From the NCBI GenBank assembly GCA_015521505.1, contig WAOB01000021.1:1-5015 (forward strand): a stretch of DNA of 5,015 nt, given 5' to 3'. The position numbers and the translations under genes were made by a program. The notes under the pieces were generated by a model. The model was given only the letters and a program-made list of their open reading frames with translations, did not search any database and was not told where the DNA came from. Origin of the DNA: Nanobdellati archaeon (GTDB lineage: Archaea; EX4484-52; JAADEF01). Of the stretch, positions 1 to 4,890 are shown one piece after another (position 1 is the stretch's first letter; every line of letters starts with the position of its first letter).

Positions 1-1035
1 ACCACATACAGGACAAGTAATGGAAGTATTTCTGGAATTTTCTTTATCTACGTTTAATTTTCGCTCATAGAATTTATAATCGAGGCATGTTATGAATTTA
101 CGATAAGGGAAAGTCGATAATCTATAATTTAGTTGCTTACTCTTCCTTTTACCATTCAGTTTTAAATCACTGGGCTTCTCTCTAATAAGGTCTGCATTAT
201 ATTGCTTACCTATCTCTGCTAATAGTGTGGTTATTTTCTTCAATCTATCTTCTACACGTTTTCTCTCACGGTAACCATATTTAGCTAGGAGTTTCTTTTG
301 TAGGTATGGGTTTTTCACTTTCATTTGTATGCTCTTTCTTATTCTCCTATAGTTGGTACGTATTTTTCTAATATCATGTCTTATCGAGAACAATGTGGCT
401 TTATTCTTATCATAATCTACCAGTAAGCAATCAACACTATTCTCGTTAACATCTATGAAGAGCTTGTTTTTATGCACATTAACCTCAACGTTTCTACGTA
501 TTGTTAAAAGCAAATAAACATTATTCTTGTCAATCAATATCTTAGAATTGCCAAGATTGGCACCGTTAAGCGATCTTATAGCGTGGTTATACTTCAATAT
601 AAGAAACTTAAGAAATACGCCACTACTCTTAGACACTTTCAGTATTAAGAAACCGTGCATTTTCTCAAGCTTATACGTATCAATATGAAGCTCTATGACA
701 TTATTCTCCTTTACTTTTGGTGGTGATGGATGTGAAATCTTCTTTCTTTTCATTTCTGGTAATTTCCTCCATTTATTCAACAACCTTCTATAGCTTCGGT
801 ACATTGCTAGTGCTCTTTTATATGCTTCTTGAACGAACTTATTGTGTAAGTGAGGATATCTCTTCCTTAGAACTTGATAGCATATCTTGTGAGCCTTCTT
901 TCTGCTACGAGTATCATTCCTAACAATAACATCTAAAGCTTCTTTTATCATTGATGTATAATCATTTAGTAAAGAGAGTAATTGATTCTTATCATCTTTT
1001 GTTAAAGGTATAAGTTTAACCTTAACCGTTTTCAC
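1..1035 (-). CDS. tnpB: TnpB, RNA-guided RuvC-like nuclease of the IS607 element (C-terminus beyond the window)
   Basis: An uninterrupted frame of 345 codons runs from a GTG at 1033-1035 to the window edge. The frame is closed upstream by a TGA at 1057-1059, so GTG is the best start; it lies 7 bp after the tnpA stop and suggests translational coupling. The N-terminal part (about residues 1-110) is basic and helical, as in other TnpBs. RuvC-I is at LFIDVNENSV with D195, and RuvC-II is at LIREKPSDLK with E286. The helix-rich insert lies between them (about 220-275). TSITCPVCG at 338-345 gives the first half of the zinc finger (C341, C344). The second CxxC, the RuvC-III Asp and the stop should lie just outside the window. 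Family knowledge: TnpB is an omega-RNA-guided DNA endonuclease that helps the element persist, not the transposase. The usual DPxxTS before the zinc finger reads ENSRNTS here. No frameshift or stop is seen, so it may be active. Confidence 0.93.
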   Translation of the reverse strand, partial: MKTVKVKLIPLTKDDKNQLLSLLNDYTSMIKEALDVIVRNDTRSRKKAHKICYQVLRKRYPHLHNKFVQEAYKRALAMYRSYRRLLNKWRKLPEMKRKKISHPSPPKVKENNVIELHIDTYKLEKMHGFLILKVSKSSGVFLKFLILKYNHAIRSLNGANLGNSKILIDKNNVYLLLTIRRNVEVNVHKNKLFIDVNENSVDCLLVDYDKNKATLFSIRHDIRKIRTNYRRIRKSIQMKVKNPYLQKKLLAKYGYRERKRVEDRLKKITTLLAEIGKQYNADLIREKPSDLKLNGKRKSKQLNYRLSTFPYRKFITCLDYKFYERKLNVDKENSRNTSITCPVCG

Positions 1036-1042
1036 AACCGTT

Positions 1043-1663
1043 TTAATCGTTATCCTTCACCACCTCTTCTACAACCTTTTTTATCTTCTTAAACTTTTGG
1101 GAACGTTTCCCGTATATTCTTGCGGCGAAACTGATTACAATGGAAACGAAATCTTCTATGAGTTCTTCCATATAGCTTTTCTCCGTTTCTTCCACAACCT
1201 CAACTCTAACGTTATGGAATTCGAAGTATCTCTTAAGATATTCGAAACCAAACCTCGTTAACCTATCCTTGAATTCAACCACAACAACATCGACTCTATT
1301 CTTCTCAACAATCTCAAAAAGTTTGCGTAATCCTTCCCTATTCTCATCCAATCCACTAGCAACATCTGTTATAATTTCAACAACCTTGTATCCTCTCGCT
1401 GAACAATAATTCCTCAACCTATCTATTTGTCTTTCAAGGTTTCCATCTTTCTTCTGTTTATGAGAGCTGACCCTTGCATAAATAACGGCTCGAACTTCCT
1501 TTGCTTTCTCCCCTAAAAAACGTTTGAGTTCGTTCTCGGGTATCATCCATAACTTACCTATCCTCTTCGCTCTTAACCTTCCTGACCTAATCCACTTCCT
1601 AATAGTTGCTGTTGAAACATTTAGCTTCTTCGCAACCTCTGAAACCTTATATAACCGATCCAT
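1043..1663 (-). CDS. tnpA: IS607-family serine recombinase / transposase TnpA
   Basis: This 206-residue protein has the normal length and domain order of IS607 transposases. Residues about 5-50 are a MerR-like helix-turn-helix (YKVSEVAKKLNVSTATIRKW, then RIGKLWMIPENEL) that binds DNA. Residues about 57-180 are the resolvase-type catalytic domain. IYARVSSHKQ holds the likely nucleophile S66 and partner R64; LERQIDRLRNYC follows; FKDRLTRFGFEYL holds the conserved DRLxR (D133, R134, R137). The tail EELIEDFVSIVISFAARIYG, ending in GKRS, is the family-typical C-terminal helix. It catalyses excision and insertion of the element through a covalent serine-DNA intermediate. The ATG at 1661-1663 has a GAGGGTG ribosome-binding site directly before it. 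All key residues are present, so the enzyme is probably functional. It lies 9 bp downstream of the exported-protein gene and 7 bp upstream of tnpB. Confidence 0.96.
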   Translation of the reverse strand: MDRLYKVSEVAKKLNVSTATIRKWIRSGRLRAKRIGKLWMIPENELKRFLGEKAKEVRAVIYARVSSHKQKKDGNLERQIDRLRNYCSARGYKVVEIITDVASGLDENREGLRKLFEIVEKNRVDVVVVEFKDRLTRFGFEYLKRYFEFHNVRVEVVEETEKSYMEELIEDFVSIVISFAARIYGKRSQKFKKIKKVVEEVVKDND

Positions 1664-1664
1664 A

Positions 1665-1671
1665 CACCCTC
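1665..1671 (-). promoter_or_regulatory. Ribosome-binding site of tnpA
   Basis: The minus strand reads GAGGGTG, then one base, then ATG. This purine-rich, GAGG/GGTG-type Shine-Dalgarno sequence supports the ATG at 1661-1663. The stop TGA of the upstream gene (1673-1675) nearly touches it. A TATA-like TTTTTAAAA (minus strand, about 1696-1704) would place transcription start near 1673, so tnpA could have its own short-leader transcript. The promoter part is weak because the whole stretch is AT tracts. Confidence 0.55.
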
Positions 1672-1672
1672 A

Positions 1673-2488
1673 TCAATAAACAAAATTTTCCAAAATTTTA
1701 AAAATTTCCATAATTTCCAAATCACTCCAAATCCTCAAATCAACGAATTGTCCCCACCATTCTGCATAAGTTTTATTATTATCCCAAATATCATCAAAGA
1801 ATATTATACCATCTTTGACAGTAAAGCTCTCTATATCTTCAATCCTACCATATAATATTTGTCTCCAGGCATCATAGATAGCATCCCATGTTGGATCTGG
1901 ATGATCTTCATCTTTGAAATATAAGGTGTATTTTACATAGTTTGTTGTATATTCAACAGAAATTTGATAGAGATTGTTACCCCCGTTAACATTATAATTA
2001 TTTCCAGAATCATCTATTCCTTTACCACCATAAACATCTGGATAAACCTGTATCCAGTAATATATTGGATATGGAACATTGCTACTTAATGGTGCGTAAT
2101 ATATTTTATAAATATACTTAGAATCTTTATAAATACCTATTGGAATTAATTTTACCATTTCTTTACTAATATTGATATATCTATTAAATTGTTGTTCTTG
2201 ATCAATTTTGCTTAAATATTCTCTTATTAGTAAATATTTAATTTTCTCCTTCTCTTTTTGTGTTAGGTTCTTTTCAGTGATTCTTTCTAATTTGTCTATA
2301 ATAACATCTAAACGCTTACTATACTTTCTCACTAAATATTTGGCATAGTTATTTAATTCCTCTGAAGAACGCTCATTAATTAGATATTTACGTACATCAT
2401 AATCTATTGGTGAAAATAAATGCTTTATTTCAGTACTATTTACTTTATTTGCTCTTACAGAAGCACTTCCTATTATTAACCCTGCCAT
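1673..2488 (-). CDS. Unrecognised, probably exported protein (271 codons; both ends doubtful)
   Basis: I do not recognise a family. From the ATG at 2486-2488 the protein begins with a short hydrophobic stretch (AGLIIGSAS) followed by VRANKVNST, which looks like the second half of a signal peptide with cleavage near Ala13. The frame stays open nine more codons upstream, with mostly hydrophobic codons, before a TAA at 2513-2515, so the true start may be lost or upstream in another frame. The mature part has a charged helical section (about 20-112), an aromatic- and Asn/Gly-rich section that looks beta-rich (about 115-200, with YPIYYWIQVYPDVYGG), and a Trp-rich C-terminal part (YAEWWGQFVDLRIW). 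It has no cysteine, and N-glycosylation sequons lie at N17, N74, N106 and N238, which fits an extracellular archaeal protein. The last 15-20 residues may be encoded by the end of the IS607 element, so the native C-terminus may have been replaced. Confidence 0.7.
   Translation of the reverse strand: MAGLIIGSASVRANKVNSTEIKHLFSPIDYDVRKYLINERSSEELNNYAKYLVRKYSKRLDVIIDKLERITEKNLTQKEKEKIKYLLIREYLSKIDQEQQFNRYINISKEMVKLIPIGIYKDSKYIYKIYYAPLSSNVPYPIYYWIQVYPDVYGGKGIDDSGNNYNVNGGNNLYQISVEYTTNYVKYTLYFKDEDHPDPTWDAIYDAWRQILYGRIEDIESFTVKDGIIFFDDIWDNNKTYAEWWGQFVDLRIWSDLEIMEIFKILENFVY
1681..1734. repeat. Phased AT tracts with TTTCC motifs near the IS607 left end
   Basis: On the plus strand CAAAATTTTC (1681-1690) is followed at once by CAAAATTTTA (1691-1700). 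TTTCC then occurs at 1687-1691, 1705-1709 and 1714-1718, and CACTCC at 1723-1728, giving steps of 18, 9 and about 10 bp. A tract spacing close to one helical turn favours curved DNA. Family knowledge: IS607 transposases assemble several dimers on short repeated sites near the ends. I infer that these could be TnpA sites. The caveat is that the same bases encode the C-terminal helix of the neighbouring protein (residues about 252-271), whose repeated Phe/Glu/Ile/Leu codons could give the pattern by chance. Confidence 0.4.
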
Positions 2489-2523
2489 TATTAAACATAT
2501 TCCAAAAATTATTTATTTTTCAT
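2489..2523 (-). pseudogene. Upstream signal-peptide segment of the exported-protein gene, apparently frameshifted
   Basis: Upstream of the ATG at 2488 the same frame encodes I-I-F-G-I-C-L-I (codons 2512-2489). This joins AGLIIGSAS into a typical hydrophobic core. A further ATG at 2521-2523, in another frame, reads M-K-N-K and then TAA. Adding one A to the AAA at 2512-2514 would fuse the two into a textbook signal peptide (MKNK, hydrophobic core, SASVRA). I infer a one-base deletion or a sequencing/assembly error in an A-rich run. Other options are a rare ATA/ATT start or use of the ATG at 2488 with a short leader. Confidence 0.5.
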
Positions 2524-2579
2524 CTTACTGATAATAATTTAACGGAACGTAATAAGGAGGAATTTAAAATAGAGATTTA

Positions 2580-2642
2580 AACTCCGCAATTAATTTAACC
2601 GACTCCCTAATGGAGTTATCATAAAACCAATTTTTAACTCCT
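2580..2642. repeat. ACTCC repeats with a small hairpin
   Basis: ACTCC (2602-2606), a five-base loop CTAAT, and GGAGT (2612-2616) form a perfect 5-bp stem. AACTCC occurs again on each side, at 2580-2585 and about 2636-2641, each after a T/A-rich run. The central GGAGTT could therefore pair with any of three partners. The role is unknown; the stem is short and could be chance. Confidence 0.3.
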
Positions 2643-2678
2643 GTATGAAATCGTCTACCATAGAAGTAAGATAAGCGG

Positions 2679-2794
2679 AAGATGTCTCACTCTTTAAAGC
2701 TAAGATATCTCACGAGAGTATAACTATCATTGATATTCAACTTTTAAATTATAATTTATAAGTAGGCAAGTTATATAATGAGAAGATATCTTAT
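2679..2794. repeat. Three copies of an AAGAT(A/G)TCT motif
   Basis: AAGATGTCTCAC (2679-2690) and AAGATATCTCAC (2702-2713) are 11 of 12 identical and 23 bp apart. A third core, AAGATATCTT (2783-2792), is a perfect 10-bp palindrome. Such repeats in a divergent promoter region could be binding sites for a dimeric regulator. That is an inference: no regulator gene is near, and AT-rich DNA makes such matches easier. Confidence 0.35.
2743..2762 (+). promoter_or_regulatory. TATA-box-like promoter before a micro-ORF
   Basis: TTTAAATTATAATTTATAAG lies about 26 bp before the ATG at 2778, the spacing expected for a leaderless archaeal transcript. It is a plausible archaeal promoter, but background AT content is high. 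Confidence 0.35.
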
Positions 2795-2828
2795 AATTAT
2801 CATGCTGATTATTTTTCATACAATTTAA
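2778..2828 (+). CDS. Possible 16-codon hydrophobic micro-ORF
   Basis: ATG at 2778 opens MRRYLIIIMLIIFHTI followed by TAA at 2826-2828. The peptide has two Arg residues and then a hydrophobic stretch, like the start of a signal peptide or a tiny membrane peptide. The only support for translation is the well-placed TATA-like element upstream. It may be a small membrane peptide, the remains of an exported-protein gene, or chance. Nothing similar is recognised. Confidence 0.2.
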   Translation: MRRYLIIIMLIIFHTI

Positions 2829-2873
2829 ACTCTCTCTTCTTAGCATTTTGCATATTAATTATTTATAATTCAC

Positions 2874-2880
2874 TATATAA
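2874..2880 (+). promoter_or_regulatory. TATA box before the 2908-2927 hairpin
   Basis: TATATAA at 2874-2880 is one of the best TATA matches in the spacer. No start codon with a useful frame follows at the right distance. A start about 26 bp downstream (near 2903) would put the hairpin at the 5' end of the RNA. Confidence 0.35.
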
Positions 2881-2907
2881 ATGTTTCGATTGCCATTGCA
2901 TCTTCAT

Positions 2908-2937
2908 CCCCGCTTTGAAAAGCGAGGCTTTCTTAAC
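2908..2937 (+). other. Hairpin resembling the right end / omega-RNA 3' stem of a TnpB transposon
   Basis: CCCCGCTT (2908-2915) pairs with AAGCGAGG (2920-2927), leaving a TGAA loop and one C-A mismatch (2910 against 2925). It is strikingly GC-rich against the AT-rich surroundings. It is followed by CTTTCTTAAC (2928-2937). From general knowledge, many archaeal IS200/IS605-type and related TnpB elements end in a GC-rich hairpin followed by a short pyrimidine-rich tail, and the same sequence is the 3' scaffold of the guide RNA. No tnpB remnant was found directly upstream, so this would be a solo end or a MITE-like relic. A plain structured RNA or terminator is an alternative. Confidence 0.4.
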
Positions 2938-3005
2938 GACGTTTGTTAATACTGACGAATTTCTTTAAATTTGATTTCATTTTCGATTAATTTACATAAA
3001 ATTGT

Positions 3006-3014
3006 ATATTTAAT
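3006..3014 (+). promoter_or_regulatory. Probable moeA TATA box
   Basis: TATATTTAA is the strongest TATA match just before moeA. A start about 26 bp downstream falls at the third in-frame ATG (3035), whereas a second candidate (TTTACATAAA, 2991-3000) would serve the ATG at 3017 or 3026 less exactly. The box therefore bears on which moeA start is used. Confidence 0.5.
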
Positions 3015-3016
3015 TT

Positions 3017-4207
3017 ATGTACGAAATGATAAGCATGGATGATTCCTTAAGAATAATCAAAGAATTAAGAGCGAAATACTATTATAAGAGAGGAATTGAA
3101 GAAGTAAACGTGGATGAAGCATTGGATAGAGAATTAGCTGAAGATATAATATCACCAAAAACCTTACCAAGGTATAATCTGGCAACTATGGATGGATATG
3201 CAATAAGAGCTGAGGATAAATATCCTCTCAAAATAGTTGGAAAGATATTTGCCGATGTTGCCAAAATACCAAAAATTAAGCCTGGAGAAGCGTATTATGT
3301 AACAACAGGCAGCCCATTGCCAGAAGGTGCAAATGCCGTTTTAAAAATTGAACTGGCTAAAGTTGAAGGCGAGCTGCTATATGGTGAGAGAATAAAACCA
3401 TGGACCTATGTCCTAAAAAAGGGATGTGAAGTTAAAGAAGGAGAAGTAGTTATTGAGAAAGGTAGACGAATTAAACCGCAGGAAATTGCGATACTTCATA
3501 GTCTTGGAATAAAAAGGGTAAAAGTTTATAGAAAATTAAGAGTAGGCGTTTTTTCAAACGGTGATGAAATAAAGAGAGGATTCATCAACGATATAAATGG
3601 GCCGATGATCGTAGCTTTTGTTAAGAAATGGGGACATGATGCAAATTATCTTGGAGTAGTGGGAGATAACTATGAGGAAATTAGAAATATAATCATGAGA
3701 GGAATTGATGAGTACGATATTTTAATAACAAGTGGTGGTGTAAGTATAGGAGAAAAGGATTATGTAATAAAAGTATTAAAAAACGAAGGTAAATTATTAC
3801 TTTATAGAGTTAAACAAAGACCTGGTAAACCTCTAGCAATTGGTATCATAAAAGATAAATTGGTCTTTGGTCTACCAGGTAAACCTGTTGGTGCTTTTGT
3901 TTCATGTTTATTTGCATTGAGAACATTCTTTCTTGGAGATGATCCGTTACCTAAAGTTAAAGCAAGAATTGCGCATAGCGTAAAAATACCTACGAAAGGT
4001 TTTCGATATATAATATTCGTTAAACTGATAAACGACATGGCATATCCTGTTGGATATGTTGATTCACCAGTCAGATTGTTCCCACAGGATCATCCATACG
4101 CAGTAAGTTTAGTAGCACAGACACCTAGATGTATGCTTGCTGATGGTTTTATAATTACAGAGAGAGATCTGAAAGAAGGAGAACTTGTTGAAGTAAATAT
4201 CTATTAG
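3017..4207 (+). CDS. moeA: Molybdopterin molybdenumtransferase MoeA
   Basis: MoeA inserts molybdate (or tungstate) into adenylylated molybdopterin, the last step in making the basic cofactor, in the cytoplasm. The 396 residues match the normal length, and the family motifs appear in order: NLATMDGYAIRA (54-65, with the metal-site Asp D59), TTGSPLPEGANAVLKIE (96-112), VGVFSNGDEI (176-185), DILITSGGVSIGEKDYV (234-250, MogA-like domain, D248), QRPGKPLAIG (267-276) and FGLPGKPVGAF (284-294), then the small C-terminal beta domain (about 312-396). Two positions deviate from the usual form: NGDE where TGDE is common, and GLPGKP where GLPGNP is nearly universal. Both may be lineage traits. The start is uncertain: ATGs lie at 3017, 3026 and 3035. 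The third fits a leaderless transcript from the TATA box, while the second keeps the ISMDDSL helix that aligns with MoeA N-termini. It shares an operon with the FmdE-like gene. Confidence 0.96.
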   Translation: MYEMISMDDSLRIIKELRAKYYYKRGIEEVNVDEALDRELAEDIISPKTLPRYNLATMDGYAIRAEDKYPLKIVGKIFADVAKIPKIKPGEAYYVTTGSPLPEGANAVLKIELAKVEGELLYGERIKPWTYVLKKGCEVKEGEVVIEKGRRIKPQEIAILHSLGIKRVKVYRKLRVGVFSNGDEIKRGFINDINGPMIVAFVKKWGHDANYLGVVGDNYEEIRNIIMRGIDEYDILITSGGVSIGEKDYVIKVLKNEGKLLLYRVKQRPGKPLAIGIIKDKLVFGLPGKPVGAFVSCLFALRTFFLGDDPLPKVKARIAHSVKIPTKGFRYIIFVKLINDMAYPVGYVDSPVRLFPQDHPYAVSLVAQTPRCMLADGFIITERDLKEGELVEVNIY

Positions 4208-4210
4208 GTG
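4207..4210 (+). promoter_or_regulatory. Ribosome-binding site of the FmdE-like gene
   Basis: GGTG overlaps the end of the moeA stop (TAG, 4205-4207) and is followed by six T and the ATG at 4217. It decides the start: the GTG at 4208 in the same frame is better read as part of this site than as a start codon. Confidence 0.6.
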
Positions 4211-4216
4211 TTTTTT

Positions 4217-4795
4217 ATGTTTCATAAAGATGAAGCTTTAAAACTTGCTGAAAAAATACATGGACATCTAAGTCCTGGAATAGCTCTTGGAATTAGAATG
4301 GTAGAAATTGCTTATAAACATCTTGGTACAAAAAAAAGAGGGAAGGGTATAGTTGGTATAGCAGAAACGAGTATATGTTTGCCAGATGCTTTACAAGCAT
4401 ATGCAGGTACAACACCAGGAAATCAAAACTTAATAGTACTTGATTATGGTAAGTTGGCAATATCTTTAGTTAAATTCGAGGATAAAATTGGATATAGAAT
4501 TTCATTAAAAAAAGAGGCAGCAAAAATTTGTAAGGAGTTAGATAAGTTTATTTATAGAAAAGAAAAGCTTACTAAAACGGAAAGGGAGAAACTTGTTGAG
4601 ATATTTTTAAATCTTGATGAAAAATATTTCAACGTCGAAAGAATAAAACTAACAATACCTGTTGGTGTAAAGAAGGAGAAAATTGTTCAATGCGATTCCT
4701 GTAAAGAGTTACAACCGGTTAATTATATGAAAAAAGTGAACAATAAATACATTTGTAACATGTGTTTAAATGGTAGATATTATGAAAAAATCTGA
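4217..4795 (+). CDS. FmdE-family protein with C-terminal zinc ribbon
   Basis: This 192-residue protein belongs to the family of formylmethanofuran dehydrogenase subunit E. Residues about 1-110 form the FmdE domain: KIHGHLSPGIALGIRM (13-28, with H15 and H17) and SICLPDALQAYAGTTPGNQN (52-71, with C54), then LIVLDYGKLAISL (72-84). These are the family's conserved His and Cys positions, thought to bind metal. A charged helical linker follows (about 95-140). The end is a zinc ribbon with CDSC (C159, C162) and CNMC (C180, C183). In methanogens FmdE accompanies a Mo/W enzyme, but the family is also widespread in organisms without methanogenesis, where its role is not settled. Its start is 9 bp after the moeA stop, so the two are almost certainly co-transcribed. 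I infer a role in Mo/W handling or enzyme maturation. No other Fmd/Fwd subunits are seen, so it should not be called a formylmethanofuran dehydrogenase. Confidence 0.88.
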   Translation: MFHKDEALKLAEKIHGHLSPGIALGIRMVEIAYKHLGTKKRGKGIVGIAETSICLPDALQAYAGTTPGNQNLIVLDYGKLAISLVKFEDKIGYRISLKKEAAKICKELDKFIYRKEKLTKTEREKLVEIFLNLDEKYFNVERIKLTIPVGVKKEKIVQCDSCKELQPVNYMKKVNNKYICNMCLNGRYYEKI

Positions 4796-4830
4796 TATAT
4801 TTTATTCGTTTTAATATTAAAAAAATTCGA
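4796..4830 (+). terminator. T-rich terminator-like stretch after the moeA operon
   Basis: Immediately after the stop come runs of T (4800-4803 and 4809-4812) and then a perfect palindrome TTTTAATATTAAAA (4809-4822). Archaeal RNA polymerase ends transcription at T-runs, so termination here is plausible. The next gene has its own TATA box about 50 bp on, in line with a separate unit. Confidence 0.45.
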
Positions 4831-4860
4831 ACTTAATATAAAAATTTTTATTTTATAAAA

Positions 4861-4870
4861 TTTTTTAAAT
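4861..4870 (+). promoter_or_regulatory. Promoter of the cytochrome-like gene
   Basis: TTTTTTAAAT is centred about 26 bp before the ATG codons at 4891 and 4894, the spacing of a leaderless archaeal transcript. No Shine-Dalgarno sequence precedes either ATG, which agrees with leaderless initiation. Confidence 0.5.
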
Positions 4871-4890
4871 CGATAATTATCTCATTTTTT

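Larger units (their letters stand above)
1..1735 (-). mobile_element. IS607-family insertion sequence, partial (left-end outline approximate)
   Basis: A serine-recombinase transposase gene is followed by a tnpB gene, both on the minus strand and in the order typical of IS607 elements. Family knowledge: IS607 elements move through a circular intermediate, lack conventional terminal inverted repeats, and insert next to a GG dinucleotide without a target duplication. The tnpB end and the element's right end lie beyond base 1. The left end (upstream of tnpA) is not marked by any obvious repeat. I place it at roughly 1680-1735 because archaeal members have only short non-coding ends; this is an inference. 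On the minus strand, GG dinucleotides that could be the crossover lie at 1690-1691, 1708-1709, 1717-1718, 1727-1728 and 1733-1734. Both genes look less AT-rich than the upstream neighbour, which fits a separate origin. Confidence 0.85.
2489..3016. other. Gene-poor spacer between divergent genes
   Basis: This stretch of about 530 bp is very AT-rich and lies between the minus-strand exported-protein gene and plus-strand moeA, so it must hold both promoters. I found no long frame on either strand and no tRNA or CRISPR-like pattern. It contains the frameshifted signal-peptide segment, an ACTCC hairpin, a repeated AAGATATCT-type motif, a 16-codon micro-ORF behind a TATA box, and a TATA-plus-hairpin unit, each listed separately. 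The mixture of small structured pieces is what one expects of decayed mobile-element remnants or of a regulatory region; I cannot decide which. Confidence 0.6.

Noticed and set aside
717..923. 68-codon plus-strand frame
   Set aside because: It is antisense to the well-supported tnpB frame, has no family features, and is explained by the opposite coding strand.
2512..2523. Programmed -1 frameshift at the start of the exported-protein gene
   Set aside because: The shift would have to occur on the AAA just before the stop, because a TAA blocks the target frame earlier, and the bases there do not form a good slippery heptamer; a simple one-base loss explains it better.
2554..2560. Perfect AAGGAGG Shine-Dalgarno-like sequence on the plus strand
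   Set aside because: No ATG, GTG or TTG with a usable frame follows within a suitable distance; an in-frame stop comes quickly, so it is probably chance.
2679..2794. CRISPR-like repeat array
   Set aside because: The repeats are only about 9-12 bp, unevenly spaced and without unique spacers of typical length.
3082..3264. 60-codon minus-strand frame
   Set aside because: It lies wholly inside moeA on the opposite strand, over conserved MoeA motifs, so it is a shadow.
3802..4038. 78-codon minus-strand frame
   Set aside because: It is antisense to the conserved PGKP and GLPGKP region of moeA and has no recognisable features.
4208..4216. GTG at 4208 as start of the FmdE-like protein
   Set aside because: The ATG at 4217 is preceded at good spacing by GGTG, which uses the same bases, and the extra residues (MFF) add nothing conserved.
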